64,000 bases of DNA from JAJAZB01 sp964244295 (GCA_964244295.1 CAXTIG010000007.1:1-64000), one strand, 5' to 3'. Shown: positions 52,882 through 62,066, numbered from the stretch's first letter. A program made the numbers and translations. The notes: a model not told the origin generated them from the letters alone.

Positions 52882-54675
52882 GTGAAAAACCCCTACCTCT
52901 CCCTGCTCGCCACGGCCTGGCAGTACGCCCGGCACGAGCGGAAAAAGTACGTGCTGGTGTACGCGCTCTTCGTGGGGGCCAACCTCGTTTCGGCCCTCAA
53001 CCCGATTTTGTACGGCTGGTTTGTCAACGCCATTCAGCAACGCGGGGCCGACGTACTCGGCGATGCCTGGCTCTACGTGGGGGCGTACCTGGGATTGGTG
53101 TTGCTGGAGTGGGTTTTTCACGGCCCCGCCCGCGTGATGGAGCGCGAACTGGCCTTTACCCTGAGCCGGAATTTTCTGGACGAAAAATACCACCAGACCC
53201 TCCACCTGCCCGTCAGTTGGCACCAGGACCACCACAGCGGGGCCACCATCAACCGCCTCCGCAAAGCTTACGAGGCGCTCAAGGAGTTTTTCCAGAACGG
53301 CTTCATGTACCTCCACGCGGGGGCCAAGTTCGTGTTTTCATTCGCGGCCATGCTGTATTTTTCACCCCTGTTCGGGCTGATTGGCCTGGCGCTGGGTGCG
53401 CTGACGATTTGGGTGATTTTTCAGTTTGACAAACCCTTCATCAAAACCCTCGACGAGGTCAACGAAGGCGAACACGTGGTTTCCTCCACGCTCTTCGACA
53501 GCCTTTCCAACATCCTGACGGTCATCACGCTGCGGCTCGAAAGCCGGATGCAGCACAGCCTGTTGGGCAAGGTGGCCGCCGTGTTTCCGCCCTTCCGGCG
53601 CAACGTCCGCATCAACGAGTGGAAGTGGTTTTGTTCCTACTTGCTCGTCACGAGCATTTACGCCGTCAGCGCGCTGGGGTACGTGTACCAGCATTACGTG
53701 CCGGGCCAGGTGTTCGCCCTCGGCGGCCTGGTCACGCTGCTGGGGTTTGTCAACCAATTCACCAGCGTGTTCGACGACATCGCCTGGCAGTACACGGAAA
53801 TTGTGCAGCACCACACCAGCGTGCAAACCGCCCGCGCCATCGGCGAGGCCTACGCCGAGCACCACCGCCCCGAAGCCGCCCAAGCCCTGCCCGAAAGCTG
53901 GCAAACCATCGTCATCCGGGGTCTGTCGTTTCGGTACAACGACACCACACCGGGTTTGCAAGACCTTTCGATTCGGTTGCAGCGGGGACAAAAAATCGCC
54001 TTCATTGGTGAGAGCGGTAGCGGCAAAAGTACGCTGCTCGCCCTGCTGCGTGGCCTCTACGACCCCCAACCCGGCGCGACGGTGACGGTAGGTGGCTCCG
54101 ACCTCCGGTCGGAGCGCGACCAACGGTCGCACATCCCGCCGGAAATCGACTTCGGCACCCTGACCGACACCGTCACGCTCTTCCCCCAGGAACCGGAAAT
54201 TTTCGAAAACACCATCCGCTACAACATCACGCTGGGCCTGCCTTTCCCCGACGACGACGTGGCCGAGGTGTGCCGGGTGGCGCAGTTTGCCGAGGTGGTG
54301 ACCCAGTTGTCACAGGGCCTCGATTCGCACATTCAGGAAAAAGGCGTAAACCTGTCGGGCGGGCAAAAGCAGCGCCTGGCCCTGGCACGGGGCGTACTGG
54401 CCGCCCGCAGCAGCCAAATCGTGCTCCTCGACGAACCCACCAGCAGCGTAGACCCCAAAACCGAAGGGCAGATTTACGACGCGCTTTTCCGGGCCTTCCG
54501 CGACAAAGCCGTGGTGTCCACGCTGCACCGGCTTTACCTGCTCCCCAAATTCGATTACGTGTACGTGCTGGAAAAGGGCCGGATTGTGGAGGCAGGAACC
54601 TTCGAGGAATTGCGCCGGAACGGGCCAATCTTCGCGGAATTGTGGGCGCACCAGGAGGCGACGACGGAGGGATAA
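52882..54675 (+). CDS. ABC exporter, fused membrane and ATPase domains
   Basis: A 597-residue half-transporter: six membrane helices (first one YVLVYALFVGANLVSALNP) and a C-terminal ATPase. The ATPase shows Walker A GESGSGKST, signature LSGGQKQRLALARG, Walker B IVLLDEPTSSVD and the switch His in VVSTLHRLYLL. It would act as a homodimer exporting a lipid, peptide or drug. The longer frame back to 52798 starts in repeat DNA; the GTG at 52882 sits at a leaderless position behind a TACCTTTG box and is the better start. The substrate is unknown. Confidence 0.9.
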   Translation: MKNPYLSLLATAWQYARHERKKYVLVYALFVGANLVSALNPILYGWFVNAIQQRGADVLGDAWLYVGAYLGLVLLEWVFHGPARVMERELAFTLSRNFLDEKYHQTLHLPVSWHQDHHSGATINRLRKAYEALKEFFQNGFMYLHAGAKFVFSFAAMLYFSPLFGLIGLALGALTIWVIFQFDKPFIKTLDEVNEGEHVVSSTLFDSLSNILTVITLRLESRMQHSLLGKVAAVFPPFRRNVRINEWKWFCSYLLVTSIYAVSALGYVYQHYVPGQVFALGGLVTLLGFVNQFTSVFDDIAWQYTEIVQHHTSVQTARAIGEAYAEHHRPEAAQALPESWQTIVIRGLSFRYNDTTPGLQDLSIRLQRGQKIAFIGESGSGKSTLLALLRGLYDPQPGATVTVGGSDLRSERDQRSHIPPEIDFGTLTDTVTLFPQEPEIFENTIRYNITLGLPFPDDDVAEVCRVAQFAEVVTQLSQGLDSHIQEKGVNLSGGQKQRLALARGVLAARSSQIVLLDEPTSSVDPKTEGQIYDALFRAFRDKAVVSTLHRLYLLPKFDYVYVLEKGRIVEAGTFEELRRNGPIFAELWAHQEATTEG

Positions 54676-54698
54676 CTGAGGATCAAGATTGTCACCCT

Positions 54699-54773
54699 AT
54701 GCCCATTGTGACGGAGCGAGACGGGCAGGTGTGGTACGAATACGCCGACGGACGGCGGGAAGCGGTCGCCTGA
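54699..54773 (+). CDS. 24-residue peptide upstream of P-loop fragment
   Basis: A short frame, MPIVTERDGQVWYEYADGRR plus four residues. Its stop overlaps the next ATG as TGATG, a translational-coupling arrangement often seen for a small antitoxin before a P-loop toxin. On its own it may be a decayed gene. Confidence 0.4.
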   Translation: MPIVTERDGQVWYEYADGRREAVA

Positions 54774-54898
54774 TGCCGCCCGTCTGTTACGTCCTGGCCG
54801 GACCAAACGGCGCGGGCAAATCGGCGGCGCGCCGGTTTCGCCCCCGGTTGGCCCGGCCAAATCCATCGATGAAGTCCGTCTGCGCTACGAAGCCCTGA
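54773..54898 (+). pseudogene. P-loop (zeta-toxin-like) ATPase fragment
   Basis: A 41-residue frame opening MPPVCYVLAGPNGAGKSAAR, a Walker A motif of the zeta-toxin or AAA ATPase kind. After this motif the sequence is nonsense. In another frame the tail SIDEVRLRYEALKARR ends at 54912 and looks like the genuine C-terminus of a protein. The two pieces appear to be the ends of a gene whose middle was deleted. Confidence 0.5.
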
Positions 54899-54934
54899 AA
54901 GCCCGCCGCTGATTTCCGTTTAACCCGCTCTCCC

Positions 54935-55324
54935 ATGCGCCGCGCCATCATCCCCTACAATCCCAAACTCAAAGCGTTGGCCCGGCAACTCCGCCAAACC
55001 ATGACCCTGGCCGAAGTGCTGCTCTGGAATCAGTTGAAGCAGGGCCAAATGCTCGGCTACGATTTCGACCGCCAACGCCCCATCGACGAATTTATCGTGG
55101 ATTTTTACTGCAAAGACCTCAAACTCGCTATCGAGGTAGACAGGGCCAGCCACACCTGGGAAACCGCCCCGGAGTACGACGCCCGGCGGCAACGTCGCCT
55201 CGAAGGGCTGGGCGTACGGTTTCTGCGGTTTACCGACGAGGAGGTGAAAAAGCGAATGCCCTGGGTGCTGGACGAAATCGACCACTGGATTCGGGAACAC
55301 GGGGGTGGGGGCTTGTCGCCGTGA
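54935..55324 (+). CDS. DUF559 domain endonuclease-like protein
   Basis: A 129-residue protein of the DUF559 family, a Vsr-related PD-(D/E)xK nuclease fold. The opening NPKLKALARQLRQTMTLAE is followed by LLWNQLKQGQMLGYDFDRQR, then the catalytic strand IDEFIVDFYCKDLKLAIEVD with Asp and Glu-x-Asp residues, and VRFLRFTDEEV. The length is normal and nothing is broken. It stands between the P-loop fragment and the HsdR remnant, so it belongs to the accessory island. Its biological role is not established. Confidence 0.88.
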   Translation: MRRAIIPYNPKLKALARQLRQTMTLAEVLLWNQLKQGQMLGYDFDRQRPIDEFIVDFYCKDLKLAIEVDRASHTWETAPEYDARRQRRLEGLGVRFLRFTDEEVKKRMPWVLDEIDHWIREHGGGGLSP

Positions 55325-55338
55325 GGGGGTGCGGTGGC

Positions 55339-55416
55339 AGGGGTGGGTGGCCAGGAAATGCGAGTCGCCCCCAGCGTTCAAACCAGCTAAGTCGCATTTC
55401 TAACCCACCCACCCCT
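55339..55416. repeat. Imperfect 25-bp inverted repeat
   Basis: Arms 55339-55363 and 55392-55416 match at 21 of 25 positions (AGGGGTGGGTGG and GAAATGCGA are the conserved blocks), loop 28 nt. Lies just before the HsdR remnant. Confidence 0.65.
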
Positions 55417-55447
55417 ACCCCTCCCAGGAGGGGACTCCCCCCCGCCC

Positions 55448-56545
55448 ATGCCCAACTACATTTCCGAAAACGACATCGAAGCCGCCTGCGTGCGGGTGCG
55501 GCTGGACCAACTGAACTACGACGAACACCTCAACCTCTGGCAAAGTCCCGACGAGGGCAACGCCGCCTTTGGCCGCGCCAGTGCCGCCGACGTGGTGCGC
55601 CTGCCCAGCCTCCGGGCCAGCCTGCGCCCCCTCAACCCCGGCGCGTCGGCGGCGGTGCTGACGGCCGCCGAGCGCGAACTGCTCCAGAACCGCGCCCAGT
55701 TGACTCCGCTAGAAGCCAACCGCGCCGTGACCCGCCTGCTGCGCGAGGGCTTCGACGTGCCGACGCGCCCGGCAGGTGGCGACTTCGTGACCGAGCGCGT
55801 GCGCTTCCTCGATTTCAACAACCCGGCGGCCAACCACTTCGCCGTGGTGCAGCCACTCAGCGTCCGGGGCAAAGCCACCCGGCGGCCCGATTTGCTGCAC
55901 CACGGCGGAGTGGGAGCAGTTTTTCAACTGGGAAAAACCACAGGGCGAACCCGACGCCCCCGTACCCGAAGGCGAAGTGGACCTGCTGCGTGTGCTGCGG
56001 GGGCTTTTTCGAAAAGAGGTGCCGTTGGATTTGCTCGAAAACTTTGTGCTGTTTTACGCCGGACGGGCCAAAATCGTGGCGAAAAACCACCAGTTTCTGG
56101 GCGTCAACAACGCCCTGGCCGCCTTCGAAAACCGGGCCGACGCGGCGGGCAAACTGGGCGTGTTCTGGCACCTCCAGGGCAGCGGGAAAAGTTTTTCGAT
56201 GGTGTATTTTGTCCAGAAAATCCGGCGCCGGGTGCGGGGGCAGTTCAAGTTCGTGCTCGTCACCGACCGGGAAGACCTCGACAAGCAACTCTACCAAACC
56301 TTCGAGCGGGCCGGGCTGATTGAAAACGTCCAGACCAATAAAAAAGGCCAGAAACTGTACCGGGGACCGACTGGTACAAAAACGTTTCGATGCAGGGCAA
56401 GGTCAAAAAACTAGTTGGCGACGTGCTGGAGGAACACTTGCCCCAAGCACCGGCTTACCCCACCGACCTGTTCAAGGCCAAGCAAGCCGCCGTGTACACG
56501 CACCTGTTCAACGTTGCTTCGCGGGGGCGGGGGTACTGGGCCTGA
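55448..56545 (+). pseudogene. Type I restriction enzyme HsdR, decayed remnant
   Basis: Pieces of the restriction/translocase subunit HsdR, normally about 1000 residues, here squeezed into about 365 codons. Piece 1 (55448-55895, MPNYISENDIEAA to RRPDLL) is the start of the nuclease domain. Piece 2 (about 55895-56370) holds TTAEWEQFFNWEKP, FVLFYAGRAKIVAKNHQFLG, Walker A FWHLQGSGKSFSM and VTDREDLDKQ. Piece 3 (about 56368-56545) ends with VYTHLFNVASRGRGYWA, the protein's C-terminus. Frames change between pieces and the nuclease core and helicase motifs are deleted, so it cannot be active. No hsdM or hsdS is in the window. Confidence 0.85.
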
Positions 56546-56565
56546 GGAGTCGTTTGGTTTTCCGT

Positions 56566-56573
56566 TAACTTTG
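56566..56573 (+). promoter_or_regulatory. -7 box (TAACTTTG) for the first toxin-antitoxin module
   Basis: A TAnnTTTG match 16 bp before the antitoxin ATG at 56590. Confidence 0.45.
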
Positions 56574-56589
56574 TCCAAACGCCAATGCC

Positions 56590-56865
56590 ATGAAGCAAAT
56601 CACGCTCCGGGTCGATGACAAAAAATATGACTCCCTGCTCGAAGCCATCAAAGGATTCGACGTGGAAATCGTGGAGGAAACCCCTTCGAAAAAGCCCCGC
56701 AAGGAATCTCCGACGGAGGCAAAGCTGACACCCGGGCAGAAAAAGACCTGGGCGCTCATCAAGGAAGGCTTTGAAGAGTTGAAGTTGATTGAACAGGGCA
56801 AAAAACAGGCGCGGCCCATCGAAGAACTCTTTCGGGAACTGAAGGAAGATGGTTTGTACCCATGA
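56590..56865 (+). CDS. Antitoxin-like protein, module 1
   Basis: A 91-residue acidic protein. The N-terminus MKQITLRVDDKKYDSLLEAI is a short beta strand and helix that would suit DNA binding or dimerisation; the centre carries LTPGQKKTWALIKEG. The 4-bp overlap (ATGA) with the RelE/ParE-like toxin gene shows a co-translated pair. The tandem paralogue at 57235 shares SPTEAxLTPGQKKTWAxIK. It is expected to neutralise its own toxin through its C-terminal half. Confidence 0.85.
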   Translation: MKQITLRVDDKKYDSLLEAIKGFDVEIVEETPSKKPRKESPTEAKLTPGQKKTWALIKEGFEELKLIEQGKKQARPIEELFRELKEDGLYP

Positions 56866-57188
56866 AAATCCGTTTTTCGGACACGTTCGAGCGGGAAATC
56901 AAACGTCTTGCCCCCAAGTACCCTTCGCTGTCGGGTGAATTGTTCCAACTCACCGAAGACCTACGTGTTAACCCCACACAAGGCAAACCCCTGGGCCGGG
57001 ATTGCTACAAAATCCGCCTCGCCATTCGAAGCAAAGGCACCGGAAAATTGGGCGGCGGGCGCGTGATTACCTGCGTGAAAGTGACCGCCGAAACCGTCCC
57101 CTTGCTAACGATTTACGATAAAGCCGAACAGGCGGACATCGACGGCAAAACCCTGGCGAAAATCTTGAGAGACAACGATTTGATTTGA
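56862..57188 (+). CDS. RelE/ParE-superfamily toxin, module 1
   Basis: A 108-residue protein of the RelE/ParE fold: KIRFSDTFEREIKRLAPKYP at the N-terminus, GKPLGRDCYKIRLAIRSKG in the core, and LLTIYDKAEQADI near the end, the strand carrying catalytic-type residues in the family. It is expected to be an mRNA interferase or gyrase inhibitor. The ATG overlaps the antitoxin stop by 4 bp. A 106-bp stretch (56992-57097) is identical to the toxin of module 2. Confidence 0.85.
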   Translation: MKIRFSDTFEREIKRLAPKYPSLSGELFQLTEDLRVNPTQGKPLGRDCYKIRLAIRSKGTGKLGGGRVITCVKVTAETVPLLTIYDKAEQADIDGKTLAKILRDNDLI

Positions 57189-57234
57189 ACCGCCTCTACC
57201 GGATTTCATTCATGTTCCCAAACGCCAACACACC

Positions 57235-57507
57235 ATGAAGCACGTCAAACTTTGGGTGGACGACCAGAAATTCGCCTCCCTGCTGGAGGCCCTCCAACGT
57301 CTCGACTTTGAAATCATCGTGGAAGAACCCGCTGAAACAGCTTTCCCGGAATCCCCGACCGAAGCTGCGCTGACGCCTGGTCAGAAAAAGACTTGGGCTG
57401 GAATCAAGCAAAGTTTACGCGAGGTGAAACTTGCCGAGCAAGGCAAGTTGAAGCTCCAAACGTTTGACGAGTTCATGGAGGAACTTCGGGCGGAGGACTT
57501 GGCATGA
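57235..57507 (+). CDS. Antitoxin-like protein, module 2
   Basis: A 90-residue paralogue of the module 1 antitoxin: MKHVKLWVDDQKFASLLEAL and ALTPGQKKTWAGIKQSLREV. It has diverged in the linker and C-terminal half, the part that should contact the toxin. The ATG lies 46 bp after the module 1 toxin stop, and its own stop overlaps the next toxin by 4 bp (ATGA). Confidence 0.85.
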   Translation: MKHVKLWVDDQKFASLLEALQRLDFEIIVEEPAETAFPESPTEAALTPGQKKTWAGIKQSLREVKLAEQGKLKLQTFDEFMEELRAEDLA

Positions 57508-57833
57508 TGACGCTCGTCGTTTCATCCGATTTTAAGGCGGCGACCAAGCATCTGCTCAAAAAATATCCTTCCCTGAAGACCGAACTGGCCGAATTCGGCC
57601 GGTCTTTGCTCGAAAATCCCACGCAAGGCAAGCCATTGGGCCGGGATTGCTACAAAATCCGCCTCGCCATTCGAAGCAAAGGCACCGGAAAATTGGGCGG
57701 CGGGCGCGTGATTACCTGCGTGAAAGTGACCGCCGAAACCGTGACGCTGCTAACGATTTACGACAAAAGTGAACAAGAGGATATTCCAGACAAGGCGTTG
57801 ACGAAACTCTTAAAAAATAACGACTTGCTCTAA
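57504..57833 (+). CDS. RelE/ParE-superfamily toxin, module 2
   Basis: A 109-residue toxin of the same fold as module 1: VVSSDFKAATKHLLKKYPSL opens it and LLTIYDKSEQEDIPDKAL is near the end. The N-terminal 40 residues differ strongly from module 1, while the central GRDCYKIRLAIRSKGTGKLG stretch is identical at DNA level over 106 bp (57637-57742). This suggests recent recombination between the modules. polA starts 21 bp downstream. Confidence 0.85.
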   Translation: MMTLVVSSDFKAATKHLLKKYPSLKTELAEFGRSLLENPTQGKPLGRDCYKIRLAIRSKGTGKLGGGRVITCVKVTAETVTLLTIYDKSEQEDIPDKALTKLLKNNDLL

Positions 57834-57854
57834 ACCTCCTGTTTTAGTTCATTC

Positions 57855-60737
57855 ATGAAAAAACTCTTTCTCCTCGACGCGATGGCGCTCATTTACCGCG
57901 CCCACTTCGCCTTCTCGAAAACGCCCCGCATCACCTCCACGGGCATGAACACCTCCGCCGTGTTTGGCTTTGCCAACACGCTGCTCGAAGTGCTCCAAAA
58001 AGAAACTCCCACCCACATCGGCGTGGCCTTCGATACGCCCAAGCGGACCTTTCGCAAGGAAAAATTCGAGGCCTACAAAGCCCAGCGCCAGGCCATGCCC
58101 GAAGACATCATCGTGGCGATTCCCTACGTCAAACGCCTCTGCGAGGCGCTCTGCATTCCCATCCTCATCCTCGACGGCTACGAAGCCGACGACGTGATTG
58201 GCACCATCGCCAAAAAAGCCGCCGAGACCGGCGAATTCGAGGTGTTTATGATGACGCCCGACAAAGACTACGGGCAGTTGGTGAGCGAGCACGTCAAGAT
58301 TTTCCGGCCCGCCTTCATGGGCAAACCCAACGAGGTGCTGGGCGTCCAGGAAATCCTCGACCGCTGGGGCATCGAGCGCGTGGAGCAGGTGGTGGATATG
58401 CTCGGCCTGATGGGCGACGCTTCCGACAACATCCCCGGTTTGCCGGGCATCGGCGAAAAAACGGCCCAGAAACTGGTGCAGGAATGGGGTTCGGTCGAAA
58501 ACCTGATTGCCAACGTCGATAAACTCAAGGGCAAGGTGCAGGAGGTGGTGCGCAGCCACGGCGAGCAGGGCCTGCTGTCGAAAGAACTCGCTACGATTCA
58601 CCTCGAAGTACCCGTCGAGTTCGACGAACACGACCTCGAACGCTGCGAACCGAACCGCGAAAAAGTGGCCGCGCTAATGGACGAACTCGAATTCCGCCAA
58701 CTCCGCCGTCGTTTGCTCGGCGACGAAGTTGGCGAAGCCGAAGCCCGGAACGCCGTACTGGGTACCCCCGACGGCAAACCGGCCACCAGGCGCGGCAAAG
58801 CCGCTGCGGGCAACAGCCAGATGGCCCTGTTTGGCGGGGGAAATTCCTCCGCTGATGCGATTGCCGCCTTCGAGGCGGGCGAACCGCTCCAGCGCCCCAC
58901 GGACGATGACATTCTGACGACTCGCCGCACCATCGCCACCACCCTCCACGACTACCGGCTCGTGGACACGCCCGAACTGCGCCGGAGCCTCGCCCATTTT
59001 CTGAGCCTTCAGGAAAGCTTCTGTTTCGACTCCGAAACCACGGCCATCGACCCCGTTGAGGCGGAGTTGGTCGGGCTGGCTTTTGCGTACCGGCCCGGTG
59101 AGGCGTTTTACGTGCCCACCCCCGCCGACTGGGCCGGGGCGCAGGCGGTGGTGGATGATTTCAAAGCGGTGTTGGAAAACCCCGCCGTCGGCAAGGTGGC
59201 CCAAAACCTGAAGTACGATTTGATCGTGTTGAAAAAATACGGCGTTCAGGTGGCCGGGCCGTGTTACGACACCATGCTGGCGCACTACCTCATCGAGCCG
59301 GAAAAGCGCCACAACATGGATTTCATGGCGCTGAGTTACCTCAATTACGAGCCGGTGTCCATCGAAACGCTCATCGGCAAAAAAGGCGCGAAGCAGGGCA
59401 GTATGCGCGACGTGGACCCCGCCGCCATCACCGAATACGCGGGAGAAGACGCCGACATCACCCTCCAACTCCGCGACATTCTGACCCCCAAACTCCGGGA
59501 AGTTCGGGCGCAAAAACTTTTCGACGAAGTGGAAATGCCGCTGGTCGAAGTGCTGGCCGACATCGAACTCGAAGGCGTGCGGGTGGACACCGCCGCGCTA
59601 AGCGAGTTGTCGAAAACGCTGACGATTGATTTGGAAAGTCTGCAATTGCAGATTTTTGAAATGGCGGGCGAGTCGTTCAACATCGGCTCGCCGCAGCAAC
59701 TGGGCCGGATTTTGTTCGAAAAACTCAAGCTCGACACCAACGCCCCCCGCACCAAAACCGGGCAGTGGGCCACGGGCGAGGAGGTGCTTTCGAAACTCGA
59801 AAACCAGCACGACATTGCCCGGAAGGTGCTGGATTTTCGGGAATTGCAAAAACTCAAATCCACTTACGTCGACGCGCTGCCCCAACTGATTTCCCCCCGC
59901 GACGGGCGCATTCACACCTCATTCAACCAGGCCGTGGCCGCGACCGGGCGCTTGAGCAGCAACAACCCCAACCTCCAGAACATCCCCATCCGCACCCCGC
60001 GCGGGCAGGAAATCCGCAAGGCCTTCGTGCCCCGCGACGACGAGCATTTGATTCTCTCGGCGGATTATTCGCAAATCGAACTCCGCATCATGGCCTCCTT
60101 CTCGCAGGACCCGGCCATGATGGAAGCCTTCAACCAGGGTCGCGACATCCACGCCACCACGGCCAGCAAAATCTTCAACGTGCCCCTCGACCAGGTCACG
60201 GGCACGATGCGGCGGCAGGCCAAAACCGTCAACTTCGGCATCATCTACGGCATTTCCTCCTTCGGCCTGGCCGCCCGGCTCGACATCAAGCGGGGCGAGG
60301 CAAAGGACATCATCGACGCGTATTTTCAGGAATTTCCGGCGGTCAAAAAATTCATGGACGAGAGCATCCTGAAAGCCCGCAATCTCGAATACGCCGAAAC
60401 CCTGCTGGGCCGCCGCCGTTACCTGCGCGACATCAACTCCCGCAACCAAACCGACCGCAACTTCGCCGAGCGCAACGCCATCAACGCGCCCATTCAGGGC
60501 ACCGCCGCTGACATTCTAAAACTGGCGATGATTCGGATCCACGGCTTTTTGAAGAAGGAAAACCTGAAGTCAAAAATGATTTTGACCGTCCACGACGAAC
60601 TGGTGTTCGATGCCTACAAACCAGAAATCGACTTTTTGAAGGAGCACGTCAACGAGTTGATGGTCAACGCCCTGCCGATTTCGGTGAAGATGGAAACGGG
60701 CATGGGTACGGGCGTGAACTGGCTGGAGGCGCACTGA
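57855..60737 (+). CDS. polA: DNA polymerase I
   Basis: A 960-residue replicative-repair polymerase. The 5'-3' exonuclease domain occupies about 1-290 (FLLDAMALIYRAHFAF, MMTPDKDYGQLV and LMGDASDNIPGLPGIGEKTA). The 3'-5' exonuclease domain has an intact DxE in FCFDSETTAID near 391. The polymerase domain has motif A SADYSQIELRIMA near 736, motif B RRQAKTVNFGIIYG and motif C VHDELVFD. It is complete, with proofreading residues present. It fills RNA primer gaps and repair patches. Confidence 0.97.
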   Translation: MKKLFLLDAMALIYRAHFAFSKTPRITSTGMNTSAVFGFANTLLEVLQKETPTHIGVAFDTPKRTFRKEKFEAYKAQRQAMPEDIIVAIPYVKRLCEALCIPILILDGYEADDVIGTIAKKAAETGEFEVFMMTPDKDYGQLVSEHVKIFRPAFMGKPNEVLGVQEILDRWGIERVEQVVDMLGLMGDASDNIPGLPGIGEKTAQKLVQEWGSVENLIANVDKLKGKVQEVVRSHGEQGLLSKELATIHLEVPVEFDEHDLERCEPNREKVAALMDELEFRQLRRRLLGDEVGEAEARNAVLGTPDGKPATRRGKAAAGNSQMALFGGGNSSADAIAAFEAGEPLQRPTDDDILTTRRTIATTLHDYRLVDTPELRRSLAHFLSLQESFCFDSETTAIDPVEAELVGLAFAYRPGEAFYVPTPADWAGAQAVVDDFKAVLENPAVGKVAQNLKYDLIVLKKYGVQVAGPCYDTMLAHYLIEPEKRHNMDFMALSYLNYEPVSIETLIGKKGAKQGSMRDVDPAAITEYAGEDADITLQLRDILTPKLREVRAQKLFDEVEMPLVEVLADIELEGVRVDTAALSELSKTLTIDLESLQLQIFEMAGESFNIGSPQQLGRILFEKLKLDTNAPRTKTGQWATGEEVLSKLENQHDIARKVLDFRELQKLKSTYVDALPQLISPRDGRIHTSFNQAVAATGRLSSNNPNLQNIPIRTPRGQEIRKAFVPRDDEHLILSADYSQIELRIMASFSQDPAMMEAFNQGRDIHATTASKIFNVPLDQVTGTMRRQAKTVNFGIIYGISSFGLAARLDIKRGEAKDIIDAYFQEFPAVKKFMDESILKARNLEYAETLLGRRRYLRDINSRNQTDRNFAERNAINAPIQGTAADILKLAMIRIHGFLKKENLKSKMILTVHDELVFDAYKPEIDFLKEHVNELMVNALPISVKMETGMGTGVNWLEAH

Positions 60738-60880
60738 TTTTTCGCAAAAAAATGCCTGAATTGGCCCTTAAGGAGCGTTCACTGGCGGGGTAGTACGCCA
60801 ATAATCATGATTCACGAAGGAGAGAAGGTTAAGCGAGGGTCTGAATACACTCCATGCCCTTCCTTAACCTGCTTAGTTCG

Positions 60881-60915
60881 AGGAACCCGGCCGCGAGGGC
60901 GGGTTCTTTCTTTTC
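60881..60915 (+). terminator. Terminator-like hairpin after polA
   Basis: Short arms GAACCC/GGGTTC (60883-60888, 60901-60906) with GC-rich loop and a T-rich tract. The upstream stretch 60825-60870 also pairs AGGTTAAG with CTTAACCT, so a short structured RNA is possible. Confidence 0.5.
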
Positions 60916-61022
60916 AGGGAGTACGGCGGTCACAAATTTTTTAAGGATATTGACCACGAAAAACCTCGCTCCATCACGCCGTTTTGCTATCCAGCCAATC
61001 ATCTCATTACCTTTCTTCCACT

Positions 61023-61598
61023 ATGAAAGCAGTTTTTGCCGCCCTGTTGTGTGTTTTAGTGCTGGCTTCCTGTGGCCAGTACATCCCCGTCCGGGGAATC
61101 TACCAAAAAGGCCCCTATTCGATTGATACCCAGAAATCAAAAGATGAAATTTGGGAGAATCTAATGGATTTGGTCACCAGGAACGCATTACCGGTTACGC
61201 TGTTGGATAAGGCCAGCGGGGTTTTGATTGTAGGACCAACGGCGATTGAAATTACCCGCGAACTTGGTCCTTACGACCTGGACAGCCAACGACGTCCCGC
61301 CGACACGGCCCCCGAATTGAGTTTGAAAGATGCGGCTGGCGTGTCAGGATACACCTATCAAAACGGTTCATTTTCCTATCCCAAAACCGGCTTGACGCGG
61401 TGGAACGTGCGGGTACGCGATGGGGGGGATTCGCGCACGGTGAGCGTGGTGTTGTACGGACAACGAACCGCCGCCGGGGATGCCTTTGAACAGGCGCGGG
61501 GCAAGACTTCCTTACGTCCGACTAAACTCGACGCTGGATTTCAGGTCTACTCGACGGGCTATTTTGAGCGAACGATAGCCGAAACCATCACAAAATAA
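61023..61598 (+). CDS. Lipoprotein of unknown function
   Basis: A 191-residue lipoprotein: FAALLCVLVLASCGQY is a signal peptide with an LASC lipobox. The mature part begins YIPVRGIYQKGPYSID and contains KSKDEIWENLMDLVTRNALP and VLIVGPTAIEI, a pattern seen in secreted proteins related to DUF4136-like or lipocalin-like domains; I cannot assign it. The ATG at 61023 is preceded by a near-match promoter box, TACCTTTC. No functional neighbours. Confidence 0.75.
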   Translation: MKAVFAALLCVLVLASCGQYIPVRGIYQKGPYSIDTQKSKDEIWENLMDLVTRNALPVTLLDKASGVLIVGPTAIEITRELGPYDLDSQRRPADTAPELSLKDAAGVSGYTYQNGSFSYPKTGLTRWNVRVRDGGDSRTVSVVLYGQRTAAGDAFEQARGKTSLRPTKLDAGFQVYSTGYFERTIAETITK

Positions 61599-61757
61599 CC
61601 CTCGGTGTGAAGTCTTTTTTACAACCGTATCGAGAGGCTCCACGGGTTAAATCCACGGAACCGGCGGAACTGAGCGAACGGTAATGGCTTTCCAAATCCC
61701 ACTCGTAATTTTAGACCACTAAAGCGCTCCCCTTATTAAACAAATTACTCCGCTGAA

Positions 61758-62066
61758 ATGGACTTACTCGTTTTATTCATCGGCTCCGCCTCCATTGGTC
61801 TGCTTGCGTACGGCGCGGTTCGTTTCGTACCAAGGTTCTTCCCTAACTCCTTCAGCACCGGGTCGGAACGACACAATCCCGAGCAGCAGGCAATGTGCGT
61901 AGCCCCGGCGGTGAAAAACTACGATTACAATACGATTGGCCTCACCACCGAACAGGCAAACAAGGCCTTCGTTCAATTGCCCAAAGTAACCCAGGATCTG
62001 ATTGCCCGCGTTTACGCCGATACCCAAAACGAGCGTGTGCGGGAAGTGGTTGAAGTTGAGAATTAA
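61758..62066 (+). CDS. Small membrane-anchored protein
   Basis: A 102-residue protein with one N-terminal transmembrane helix (LLVLFIGSASIGLLAYGAV) and a polar C-terminal domain (KNYDYNTIGLTTEQANKAF). I do not recognise it. A terminator follows. Confidence 0.65.
   Translation: MDLLVLFIGSASIGLLAYGAVRFVPRFFPNSFSTGSERHNPEQQAMCVAPAVKNYDYNTIGLTTEQANKAFVQLPKVTQDLIARVYADTQNERVREVVEVEN

Noticed and set aside
60760..60920. Possible 6S or other small structured RNA after polA
   Set aside because: Some pairing exists (AGGTTAAG/CTTAACCT) but no conserved RNA fold that I can recognise.
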